Of a stretch of DNA of 64,000 nt, positions 11,701 through 23,800 are shown piece by piece. Both the position numbers and the translations under genes were made by a program. Source of the DNA: Fulvia fulva (taxonomy: Eukaryota > Ascomycota > Dothideomycetes > Mycosphaerellales > Mycosphaerellaceae); the NCBI RefSeq assembly GCF_020509005.1, contig NC_063012.1:3100001-3164000 (forward strand). Direction: 5' to 3'. Every line of letters starts with the position of its first letter. Position 1 is the stretch's first letter. Under the pieces are notes generated by a model that searched no databases, was not told where the DNA came from, and saw nothing but the letters and a program-made list of their open reading frames with translations.

Positions 11701-13670
11701 TATATAGCTTTCTACCCGTCGTATTAAGGCGTAGGATATAAAGTATAGGTCTAGCGTGCTAGAACTGTTGTTTCTAGCCTAAGTTTCTGTTCCCTTTAGC
11801 GTAATCAAGTCCATTTAGGCTGTTTCTATCTAACTAATGAGCCTCCCTACTAAGAAGTAGTGTACTAGGGTGAAGTCCGATCCCTACTTTAGGTAGTAGA
11901 GGTTGAAATCTCCTATTACGATGTTGTGGTTTTGTTAGTCTATTACTTCCGGGAGCCTTCCTAGCGTGTGTAGTTGTGTGCTGCTTCTAGACTCTAGAGG
12001 TGGGTTGTATACGCTATAGATTAGGACTTGGCCTTAAGTTGTTTTAAGCTATACTATAGTAATATCCCTATTAGTTCTCGGCTAGGCCTACTAGTCCTCT
12101 ACTAGTACCTTCTTACTGACATAGATACAAGTTCGTAGGACTCCCTCGGTTCTATTTATTACTACGTAGTATCTCGGGTCTCGTATAGTTAATAGAATCC
12201 TAGAGTATAGGTTGATCTATAGTTCCTATATTACTATAATGTGGTGTTCCTCCGGGTCTAAGGCTTGTAGAAAGCTCCTTTAGACCTTGTCTTTGCTTCT
12301 ATTTACATTATACTGAATGATTAATAGTCTATTAGTATGAGGTATTAGGACATGTTTATGTCTAGGTCCGTTTAGTCTTACTATTAGTCTTACTATTAGT
12401 TTTCCCGTCCCTCCTCCTATTCTTCCCTTTAGGGTTGGCTCCCTATCATTTGGTTGATTCTCATTTGTCTATTACTCTGCGCTGCCTTGTATAAGAACGT
12501 TAGTCTCCCTATTACTAGCACTATTTATAGCTCCTCTTGTAGCCGGGGTCTCTTATTCGGGTAGGTAGTTCTCTCTAGTTGTTTCTATTTACCTACTAGG
12601 AACCTAGTTAGTGTTGTTACCCTTACTTCCCGCGCTCTCCACTGGGCTAATAGTCTAACTAGGCATTAGTTTGACTATACCGGGTGTTTTCTCCTATATA
12701 CTACGTATCTTGTGTCCTCCTTCCGTTTTTAGTACTCTAAGGTCGCGTGATCACTAGTATAGTATAAGTAGACTAGTATAGCTTTGCTACACTTTAGGGC
12801 AATATGTCCGTACTGTTGACAGTTGAAACATTAAAGGATTCTATAGTTACTTTAATAGATTTCTATATCTAGCCTCTTAAAGTCCTAGTACAACCCTTAG
12901 TCTAAGACCTTGTTCGCTTACTCTAGTATTGCAACCTATAAGATTAGCGAGGAGGCCCTCTTGCCCTCCTCTATCTTCTTCTTGACCTACGCTGTCTTTA
13001 TAATCTATAGTCCTAGTGCTGTTACCTAGTTTTGCCTCTAGAGGTTTAGTGTATCCCTTTATGTGTCAAAGGTTCGTAGGACCCTATACGCAATTACTAT
13101 ATACTATTAATAGGAGACTTTCGCTGTGCTCCCGATCTTTAGTGTCTACTCCTTATTTATTTCGAGGGCCTTCTTGTCCTATACGTGTGCTATAAATAGC
13201 TTGACCCCTTTGTTGTCTACCCTTACCCCTACTATTCCCTTTACTCCGATCTTCTCGACTATCTCCCTCCCGGTCATCTTTCCTATCTCTTCCTTCTCTT
13301 TCTAGTCCGTAATATAGACTCGTAGTACTATGCTTTAAGGGGGGGTAGGTTGGCTCGCGATTGTTGCCTAGGTCGTTAGGCCCTAGGTCTATCTCGGGTC
13401 TCTTTAAGGGTTATTTCTTGCGTTTCGTGTTGCTACCTCGATTGCTATGTTGATCGTAGTGCTTGTTTGTCGTTTAAGCGCCTTTAGTCCCCCGAGCAGT
13501 TCGCTTATTACTCCTTTTAGTACTCTCTCCGGAAACCTCCCTTCTTCTACCGCTACTATCTCTTCCGCCTTCTTATAGAGCGTCCTCTACTCGTCTCCCC
13601 CTTACTCTCGGTCGTCTACTACCGTCGTCGTCGCCATTTTTCAATCCGTTAAGTAGGTATCACTAAGATA
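8740..13670 (-). mobile_element. Full-length LINE A inserted in gypsy A
   Basis: A 4.93-kb non-LTR retrotransposon lies on the minus strand. It is flanked by a 13-bp target-site duplication, ATCGGCATATATA, at 8727-8739 and 13671-13683. Its 3' end is a (TCTA)n tail, seen as gatagatagat at 8740. The sense 5' end retains an ATG at 13637 (MATTTVVDD). The first protein has a zinc knuckle CX2CX4HX4C (CFNCQQYGHIALKC) at 12830-12789. The reverse transcriptase core near 10270-10290 reads FVDNTNILA, with the catalytic Asp changed to Asn. Stops are frequent. Architecture and the tetranucleotide tail fit fungal Tad1-like or related LINEs. Confidence 0.88.
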
Positions 13671-13683
13671 ATCGGCATATATA

Positions 13684-16111
13684 CTAGATAAATAATAACT
13701 AGCTATATACCCTTATATAGTATTATCCGTAACGATATAATATAAAAAGGCTCGCGGCCTTATAGATTCTACCTCTACCTCTCTCTTTCTTAATTAGAAA
13801 TTCATACGTAAATATATAACCCCCTTAATCCCTTTAACAAAGAATAGACAATTAATACTAGGAGATAGATCGGCTATAGCGCGTCAGATTATATATATAG
13901 CTCTTATAGACGTAGTTATCGGCGGTTATTACGAGTAAATGCTATACTACGTTACCGACCTCGAATACGATATCGTCTTTAGACTACCGTAGCTCTCCGC
14001 GTATAACCCGAATATCTTCTAGGAAACTAGCGAGGTGGCGTTCAGATCTAACTAATGCTTCGATTACTATCTATATAATAAGACATCGACAATAGTATAA
14101 TCTCTAAACTATATCGGTAGAACGAAATATAGACTAAAGCCCTTTACTAGCGAATTAGTAGGATTTATAGCCGGAGGGCGGAGCTAGATATATCTGCTCT
14201 AGAGGTAGATAAAGAGGTAGATTACTAGGAAGTCTCGTAGCGCGTATAGGAGATATACGCGTACCGGCCTAGGGCCGAGTACTTTTATATTATGCCTACG
14301 AGGCGCGAGGATAACGATAATAACGATAATAGCCTCAAACTAAGCGCGATAGTAGCTAATGACCTAGATTAGTTCTTAAACAAGCAGTTTAACTACAATC
14401 CTAAAGAGAAGCTCCCGCCTATATACTACGACATTATAGATACTTTCTTAGTAAAGGACTACGAGGGACTCCTACCTTACCGGCTAGGTATCGACTACGA
14501 GATTTATATTAAACCCGGTAGACCTTAAGAACCGCTATACCGAAAGCTATACGGACTAGCCGAGAAGGAGAATAAAGCCGTTAAGAAATAGTTACTCGAA
14601 CAGACTTTAGAAGATAAGGTACGTAAGGCCGGTTAGAAAACAAGCTAGTTACCGGTACCGGTATTAGTAGTAAGAAAGCCTAGAGGAGGGCTACGAGTAT
14701 ATATTAACTACCGTAGGCTAAACGCTATTACTATTAAGAATCGCTATCCTATTCTATTAATATAGGAAACGTTTAACCGTATATACGGAAAGAAGTACTC
14801 TACGAAACTAGATATTGTAGTAGCCTTTAATAAGTTACGTATCGCGGAAGGGTACGAGTAGCTAATAGCTTTCGTAATACGCGACGGTATATACAAATAC
14901 CTCGTATTACCGTTCGGCCTCTATAAGGGACCCGTAACCTTTTAGTTATATATCAATAAGGTTCTATAGGAACATCTAAATAACTTTATATTAGTATATC
15001 TAGATAACGTCCTTATCTTTAGCGACACTCTAGAGGAACACGTCGAATACGTACAAAAGGTATTAATTAAAGTCCGAGTTCTACTAGGAACGTATAAAAT
15101 ATCTAGGCCTTATTGTTATACCCTAGAGCAACGAGATAGACCCGGAGAAATTGGAATGTATATAGACCTAGGAAGTACTAACTAATCTTAAGGATATCTT
15201 AGCCTTCCTAGGATTCGCGACTTTCTACCGTAGGTTTATCGAGGCCTTCTCTCGTATTATATCCCTATTAACCAACTTGACGAAGTCAGATAGGCCTAGT
15301 AATTATAAGAGCCGTAGAATCAACTAGACTAATAATTACTAGAGGGCATTCGAGGCGTTAAAAGTAGCGTTTAGTAAGGCGGGTATACTAGTATACTATA
15401 TACCGGGTAGACAGACCGTCGTTAAGACTGACTCCTTAGACTTTATTAATGTAGGTATACTCTTATAATATAACGAGTAGGGAGTATTACATCCTATAGC
15501 TTTCTATTCGAAGAAGCTAAGCCCCTAGGAGTATAATTACGAGATCTATAATAAGGAACTCCTCGCGATTATTAAAGCATTTAAAGAGTAGCGCCCGGAG
15601 CCTACGTATAAAGTAGACGAGGACGGCGATCTAGTCAAAGTGTTTATAGACTATAAGAACCTCGAATATTTTATGACTACGAAGTAACTAAATCGCTAAT
15701 AAGCGCGATAGGTAGAATTTCTATTATAATTCAACTTCTAGATTATATACCGCCTAGGTATATAAGGAACGAAGCTAGATAGCCTAACAAGACGTAGCTA
15801 GGACCTTCCGTATAGGGTAGACGATCTAAGAAATCAGTACTAGTATTAGATATTACTTCCGCTAGAGCGATTCCTTAAGATCGACTCTATACGAGCTACT
15901 ATTAAAGATACGCCCGAAGAAGAAGAGACGACTCCTCTAAATCCTAAAGCAATCGAGTTTATTCTAGAACTAGAACAGGTACTACAAACATAGCTAGTAC
16001 TAGCTTAGGAAGTATAGACTACGAATAAAGCCGAAGTCGAAGCTAAACTCGAGTACCGTATAACGACTACTTACGCCCTAGACTAAGTACTTAAGGCGGT
16101 AATTAAGATAC
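13684..16111 (+). mobile_element. Gypsy element A, pol region (protease to RNase H), truncated
   Basis: This continues gypsy A after LINE A. Reverse-transcriptase blocks can still be read: [19 protein letters not shown] near 14700, TKLDIVVAFNKLRI near 14810, and VYLDNVLIFS at 14994-15023, the YLDD box with its second Asp changed to Asn. RNase H follows to about 16100. The element then stops at the point where the LTR of element B starts, so its integrase is missing. It is an inactive remnant with many stops. Confidence 0.85.
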
Positions 16112-16819
16112 TATTACGGGTAGCCCGCGACCCCTTACTATAGCTACGTCGGCCCGGCTAAACCGCGGACCTTCCGTATCGGGTTAGCGCGGCTTAGCTT
16201 TACTTTATAACTTTACCGCGCCTCGCGCTCCTCTTTTATAGCTTCGTAGATGTTAGGGCGAGAGCCTAGCCTATAAGATATAAGAGTAAAAGCGAGAATA
16301 TAGGTACGAAGTGTAGATATAAAGGGTATAGTATAATTGCTATATAAAACGAAAGACGAAGAAAGTAAGAGAGGCCTAGGGAAGGCTAGATACTTATACG
16401 CGACCCTCGCGAGTACGTGTCCCCGTATTAATAGGGCTAACCCGTACGAAGCCGCGCTTAGTAGCTTTACTTAAAACCTTATTCTAACCTGCCCTACGTT
16501 CCGAGTCTTCTACGTACTTCTTCTAGGGTCTAGCGTAGTCGCGGGTGCTCGCGGGAGTACCGTAAGTTATATAGTTACGAGCCGAAGTGAATCTATTAAG
16601 GGTTAGTAGAGTAGTGAATTTAGAGGGCTAGGTCCCGTAGTAAATGTTACGGAGTATATAATTCTTAGCGCTTATATACTAAGCTAGACTTTTACTTCTT
16701 AACGACTTCTAAGTACTCTAAGGCTCTTCTGTCCCTACCTTCTATATACTCTATAGGGAGACTATAATAGTAGAATAATAACTATCTCTCTCGGACTCTA
16801 TAGTACGCGCGCCCTTATA
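16112..16819 (+). repeat. 5' LTR of gypsy element B, interrupted
   Basis: The LTR is 16112-16250 plus 16775-16819 and matches the two 185-bp copies. A 519-bp insertion sits between the parts. The LTR begins directly after the pol remnant of element A, with no target-site duplication visible. Confidence 0.85.
16251..16769 (+). mobile_element. Solo LTR of another retrotransposon
   Basis: This 519-bp insert begins TGTTAGGGCGAG and ends ACTATAATA (perhaps ...CA before RIP). It is flanked by a 5-bp duplication GTAGA at 16246-16250 and 16770-16774. The uninterrupted LTR copies have a single GTAGA here. Length, TG start and 5-bp duplication indicate a solo LTR left by recombination between two LTRs. 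Confidence 0.83.
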
Positions 16820-19150
16820 GTTTGTTCTACCTCCCTACCTAGATTACGGATTTAGGTAAGGGACGCGTAATAATAGGAACAGACTTATAGAACTAAAGAA
16901 CACGCGACTACGAGCGTATAGTAGAACACGGTAAGGCGCCGAGTACGTAGATACCTAGAGAAGTCAACGCCGCGAAGACCTTAGTAATCGCGATAGGTCG
17001 CGTTAACACCGATACTATAACGAGTCAGTAGGACTTATAGACCTAGAACGGTATACTACTACCGGCAAAGCCCTTAGGTAAGCGTATATCCCTTTTCCTA
17101 GATCTCTTATCTTTTCTATAGTCCTAGACTTAAGATAACGACCGGCGTATTACGATCAATACCGGCGTCGCTCTTTAGTAGGAGTTAGATATAGTATAGG
17201 AGAAGGTACTCGATAGGGAATAGAGAGGCGCTATTAACTTTATAGAACTCTACGAGCTAAAGGAGTACTAGGAGAAGGGTAGCGACGATATACTACCTAT
17301 TTACTACTCCCTCGACAAAGCCGAACATATCGCCGCTAGCGATTTCTAGAACGTCGACGCGAACGACCTCGCCGAGTTAGTCCGAGACTATCCTAAGACT
17401 TTATACGACTTTATCCTACGAGGATTTAATACCGCTTAGACCGCTACCGAGTAAGTCGACGTCTTATAACGTATAAACGCCCTCTAGAACGACTAGTACC
17501 GTAACCTCTACGCCGAATACGACCGTATCTATTAGATACTTAGAACCGAGAAGTCCGTATTATAGAAGATAGTATAGGATCTTAAGAACGTACTAGACCT
17601 AGCTAAGATAAAGGAGGTCTAGGACAAGTATAAGTAAGCTAATAATCTATAGAAGTAATTTTACGATCTTAGCGAAAAGGAGAAGAAGAAGGTATAAGAG
17701 GCTAAGAAGAAGGTATAAGGTACTAAGAGTATAAACTAGGCGTTATAGAAGGAGATCGATAACTTAAAGACTCGACTCTAAGCTATAGAGGACAATACTA
17801 CTAACGGTAATAGGCGTCGAGGCCGTAGTCCGTTACGCTCGCGCTCTTACTCGCGAGAGACCTCCCTCGAGAAGCTTTAGCGTATATATCGTAAAGCCGC
17901 TACCGGGGGCGGTAGGGGTAGTAGTAGAGATAACGATAATAATGACGGCCTAGGCCGTAGCGATAAGGATAAGGATCGAGGCCGCGATAATCGCCGCCGT
18001 AACGAGCGCTAAGAGACGGTACGTACTAGAGGAGGACGTACTAATCGTATATAGACACCGCTAGTAGACCTCGCCGAGCGTCTTATTAATATCGACCGTA
18101 CCTTAGAGCGTAGTATAGAGATCGGTAAGGGAGTACTAGATCCTAAGAAGTTTAAGAACGATACCGACCTATCTTTCGATAGTTAGTATACGAGTATCCT
18201 ACTAAAGCTTATAGTAGCGACTTTCCGTACCGAGTAGGATACCCTCCGCTTCCTATATAGATAGACTAATAGTAAAGTCTAGACTACTATTAAGCTACGT
18301 ATCCCTATCCTAGGACATTAGTTATATAACGAGTTTAGTACCGGCGAGGAGCTACTAGACTAGATAACTCGATAGTACGGTACCCGGAACGAAGCTATAA
18401 AGGCTATAGTCGATATTATAACCTATAAGTAGTAGTAGAAGGAATCCTTTATCGTATTCTTCGTACGTTACTCGAAGTTATATACCTAGATAGACTAGGG
18501 GGATAACACCGAGCTAATACTTTTCCGTAACCGCCTAAACCGTAAGTACTTCGTTAAGTTATTCGGCGACCGAGAGGTTAACCGTCGCCTAGACAGTATA
18601 TAGGATATTATTAAGGAGTATACCGAGTTAGACGAGACCTTCTACGAGACCGAGTAGCTATACCCTTAGTAGGATAATAACCGCCCTCGTAGTAGCGGCG
18701 GAGGAGGTAACTAGAACCTAGGCCCTACTAGTAACGTAATAACTACTATAGCTACCGTAGCTAGCGCGACCGGCGCGATCGTATAGCGCCTACTATAGTA
18801 CTTAGGCATTAAGAAGAAGGAAGACTTGCTAGTATACCTTTAGAATCTACTACCGCTTAACCGCGAGGGTCGCGAAGATCTAAAGAAGTAGGGTAAGTAC
18901 TTCCGTTACCGTACCGGACTATATATTACTAGTAACCCCGAGTACGAGATATACGGCTACGACGGCGACTACCGTCTACCTCGACTACGTAACGCGACTC
19001 CGAACTTAAGCGCCCTTGCTACCGAGTAGGGAAATGCCGGGGCTACTACCTAAGTATAGTAGATAGTAGTTAGAATAAGAATTAGAAAGAGTATAAGATC
19101 GAGAGGTATAGAATATAAGAGACGGACTATAGCGGAGAAGTAAGATATCG
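16820..19150 (+). mobile_element. Gypsy element B, leader and gag region (RIP-inactivated)
   Basis: Collinear with 6379-8739 of element A. Lys/Glu-rich coding remnants near 17540-17780 suggest the coiled-coil part of gag. Stop codons and CA/TG loss are pervasive. Confidence 0.75.
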
Positions 19151-20899
19151 GCCTATATATTAGAACTATAGTTACCGGATATATACCCTTATATAGTACT
19201 ACCTATAATAATATAAAATAGAAAGGTACGAGGCCTACTAGATTCTACTTCAACCTCTCTCTTTCTCGATTAGAAATATATACGTAAATTTAACATCTCT
19301 CTAATACCCCTGGTTTAGAGCAAGAACTTAATACTAGGCGATAGGAAGGCGAGTATTAGGCGTATTACACACGTAGCCTTAGTCGACGTTATTATCGGCG
19401 GTCATTATTACGAGTAAATAATATACTACGTAACCGACCTCGAATACGAGATTGTCCTTAGCCTACCTTAGTTAAGCTAGTATAACTCTAATATCTTCTA
19501 GGAAACCGGCGAAGTAGCCCTTAGATTAGACTACTACTTTAGTCACTATCTTCGTAGGAAGACTTCGATAATAGCTTAGTCCCTAAACTACTAATACCGG
19601 TAACGTACGAAATACGGACTAGAGCCCTTTACCGGGGAGTCGCTAGGATTTACGGTAGGAGGGGCGGAGTTAAACGTCTCGTCCTTATATATAGACGACG
19701 ATAAGAAAGTAGACTATTAAGGCGTTAGTCGTTACGCTTAGGAGATATATACGTACCGGCCTAGGACCGAGTACTTCTATTTTCTACCTACTAGTAACGA
19801 GTCTAGCGAAACGGATAGTAACGGCGAGTTAAAGCTAAGCGTAATGTTAGCTAACGACCTTAATTAGTTCCTAAACAAGCAATTTAACTACAACCCGAAG
19901 GAGAAGCTTCCGCCCGAGTACTATTATATTACGGACGCGTTCTTAGCTAAAGACTATAAAGGGCTCCCGCCTTATAGGCCGGGTATTAACTATAAAATCT
20001 ATATTAAGCCCGACGGCCTATAAGAGCCTCCTTACCGCAAGCCCTATAGGCTTGTACCGTAAGAGAATAAAGTAGTTAAGAAATAGGTTACTAAGTAGGA
20101 GAGCGAAGGGAAAGTCCGTAAGGCTAGTTAGAAGACAAGCTAGTCCCTAGCTCCTATTCTAGTAGTACGTAAGCTAGGAGGAGGACTCCGAGTATATATT
20201 AACTATCGAGGGCTAAATATAATAACTATTAAGAACAGGCACCCTATACCTTTGATCTAGGAAACCCTTAATAGGATATATAGTAAGAAGTACTTTATAA
20301 AGCTAGACATCGTCGTAGCCTTTAATAAGCTTTGTATTGCCGAGGGGCATAAATAGCTAATAGCGTTCGCTACGCGGTACGGAGTATATAAATGTCTAGT
20401 CTTACCGTTTAGTCTATATAACGGCCCGGCATCATTTTAGTTATATATTAATAGTATACTATAGGAACACCTTAACGACTTCGTGTCGGTATACCTAGAT
20501 AATATACTAATTTTTAGCGATATACTCGAAGAGTATATCGAGTACGTAACGAAGGTTTTAATAAAACTACGCGATACCGGGTTAACCGTAGATATCAATA
20601 AATACGAATTCTATTAGTAGAGAGTCAAATACCTAGGCCTAATTATTACGCTAGAAGGCATTGAAATGGACCCCGATAAGCTAGAATATATCTAAAGCTA
20701 GGAGGCTCTGACTAACCTAAAGGATATATAAGCGTTCCTAGGCTTCGTTAACTTCTATAGACGGTTTATCGAAGCGTTCTCGCGACTTATATTGCCGCTA
20801 ACTAACTTGACCAAGTCCGATAGCCCTAGTAACTATAAGAATAGAAGAATCGATTAGACACTAGAGTACTAGAAGGCGTTTAACGTATTAAAGGCAGTA
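19151..20899 (+). mobile_element. Gypsy element B, first part of pol
   Basis: Collinear with 13684-15370 of element A. The reverse-transcriptase box at 20489-20518 reads VYLDNILIFS, again with Asp changed to Asn, here through AAT where element A has AAC. The region is cut by LINE B within the RNase H segment and resumes at 25905. Confidence 0.83.
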
Positions 20900-23800
20900 G
20901 ATATAACCCTACCTACTCGACGCGTCGGCTTATCGATCTCTACGCCAAAATAAGACACATTCGAAAGCTCTTATTAAGGCCATTCTAACGATATATAAAG
21001 TAGGCCACTGCCCCTAGGACTAAGGGAGTTCTACCTTATTCAATCTAGACAGCTTAAAGCTCTCTTCACCCTGTTTCTTTAGCTCTAAACGCCGCGGAGG
21101 TGCCTAGCTACATTAGGCAACTCCTAGGCAATAGTAGCCTAGGCTACGGTACTAACGGCGCCTACGGCCCTATAGGCGAAGCCCCCTTAAGACAACTAGT
21201 AGCAACTTATAGAGGACGCAAAAAGTATAGAAACTAACGATCAGCTCCCTTACCGGTCTCTATAGGTAATAATTACTTAGCTACGTACGGCGCTTATACT
21301 GTCGTATTACCGAGGGCAACAAGAAATAAGGACGACGTCCTAGGCGATTAGTAAGGCCACCCGGAATCAACACCCCTATAGCTAGGCATCGGTCGCGGCA
21401 TTAATACTAGGCCCCCGCCTAACGTACGATGTAGTTACGATCCGTATTATAGTAAAGGAAGACTAGGCCGAAGTTACGAAGCTATCGAACAAGGAGCTCG
21501 CCTAACGAATTAACTAACTAGGGGTGGTCGTAGTGAACTAACAGTCTAACAGTACTCTATAGATCTATACTAGCTCTACTACTACTAGGAGGCACCTAGA
21601 GGCATAGCTATAGTGGGCATCTAAGGTTACGGTATTAGCGAAGGTCTTAACGAAACAATTCACGATCCTAGTCTACGACATGCCTAAGGAGTTTGACCTA
21701 ACTAACTAGGGTTACCTACGCGCTCTCTAAGAGGACAACCCGGTCACTCTTAACTCTCTAATCTAGAAGGCGACTTGGCTCTATAGGAAATGGCTAGAAG
21801 GCAAGAAGGCCTCGGCGCTAATAGTATAGCTATAAGACGCGAAAGCGGCGGATCTAGCGATAGAATAAGGCCTAGTCTAGTAATATAGCCTTAAGACAGT
21901 AGAAAAGTACTCCTTATCCTTTCGTGTCCTCTAATGCTTCAAATGCTAACAGTATAGACACTAAACCTACACGTGTACAAATAAGTAGGCCTACTCGAAC
22001 TGTATAGGAGACTATATGTCTAGGGACTATACATCGACTACGAGACGGTACGCGAACTATCCGGGGTACTACCTATCGTATAGTACGGAATGCCTATAGC
22101 GGAAACTAGCGAAAAACAAGGCAATCACAAACAGAACCGTCGCCCTAAGATTCTACGGCGACCGTAAGGCTAGCCTATACCGGAACTAACTAGCGGCGGT
22201 CGGGTATAAGCGCCCTAGGGCCGAGAACGATATAAAGGATACGCAACCTAGGGCGTACGGGAGGCCACGTGCTCTACTAGCTACGGCGAGGGAATCTAAC
22301 TAGGCCCGGCTCCCCTTTAGTATATAGCCGATAGGCGTAGACTAGGACGTATAGGGTAGTAGGACATAGGACGATATAGAGGAAATGATTATCGATGCCG
22401 ATAACTAGCCTCGATACGCTTAGTATCATCTAGTATAACGTCAACTATAGCAAGGATATAGTCTAGAACCATTTCCTATACGAGGCGGACCCGCGCGTCT
22501 ACTACGTCCTTATAATCTAGGAGCTATAGATTAACCCGTACTATAAGAGACTAACGACCTACAAGTCACTAGGCTATACGACATACCTACGAGGCGACGG
22601 TAGACCCCGTACGTACTTCTATATTAGCAAGGACATACTAGAATCCGACTAGGAGGTAGTGTACTACGTAGACGAAGAAGGCGGGGGCGATATTACCTCC
22701 CTCTACGTAGGTAGTACCTAGATACACAACCTATATATACAACCGCTAGCCTCGAGGTCTAGCCGCGACCTAGGGGTCTATAGACACCTAGATAGTACGC
22801 TTAAGAGACAAGGGTACTACATCGTAGTAGGAGACTTTAATATATACTACCCTTCCTAGGAAAGCCTTATATAGCCGTACCCTATAGCCGACGAAGTACT
22901 CGACTTAATAGCGAGCAACGCAATTGCCCTGAATACCCTAAAGGACCTAGGCACCTAGAAGAGAGGGGGACTCTAAGGCACGATCGACCTCTCCTAGATC
23001 TTAGATAGCTACTACTATACGGTAACCTACTATAGGATCGAACATAAACTCGAGGCGTCGTTAGACTATATACTAGTCAGGACCTCTATTACGATATAGA
23101 TATAACGTACACTAGCGGGAACCCCTAAGCTAAACTAGGGAAAGGCCTACTAGGCCAACATCTAGGCGTACCTCGATGACTCTAAGAGGCTAGTCTAGAT
23201 CGCGTAGTAGCAATACAATAGTAAAGACGAGATAGACGAAGCAGTCTAGGGGTTGATAGACGAAATAAGAAAAGCGACCTTACTTCACGTTCCGCTTACC
23301 TAACTAACGATATAGTCTAAACTATACTAGACGCCGGAGTGCACTACGGTAGTAAGAGAAGTAAGGAGAGCCCGCCGGGTGTAGACGAGCAGCTATAGCG
23401 AGGAGGCCTAGAACGTATATAGGGAGGCATACTAATAGAAGAAAGCTATAATACGAAGGGAGAAAGTAGTCGGCTAGAGGGCTATAGTAGAAGAAATCGC
23501 CGGTAAGCTAGAGAGGATGTGAAAGCTAGCGAAATGGGCCCGACAGGACCCTATATAGGGCCCCTCCTTCTCTATCCTAGCGCTATAATCGCCTAGTAGC
23601 CCGGTTAGCGACCCCGAGGCTAAGGCGCGTCTACTAGCTAGTAAGTTCTTCCCGCCCCTAGTCGAGGCTAATCTAAGCGATATAAATAGCTCTACTCCCC
23701 TAGCCCCTAGCATCGCGGTCTAATAGGAGGTGTCCGAGGGAGAAGTTGCCGCTATACTAAGGAAGTTGCCGGCGAAGAAAGCCCCGGGGCCGGATAGGAT

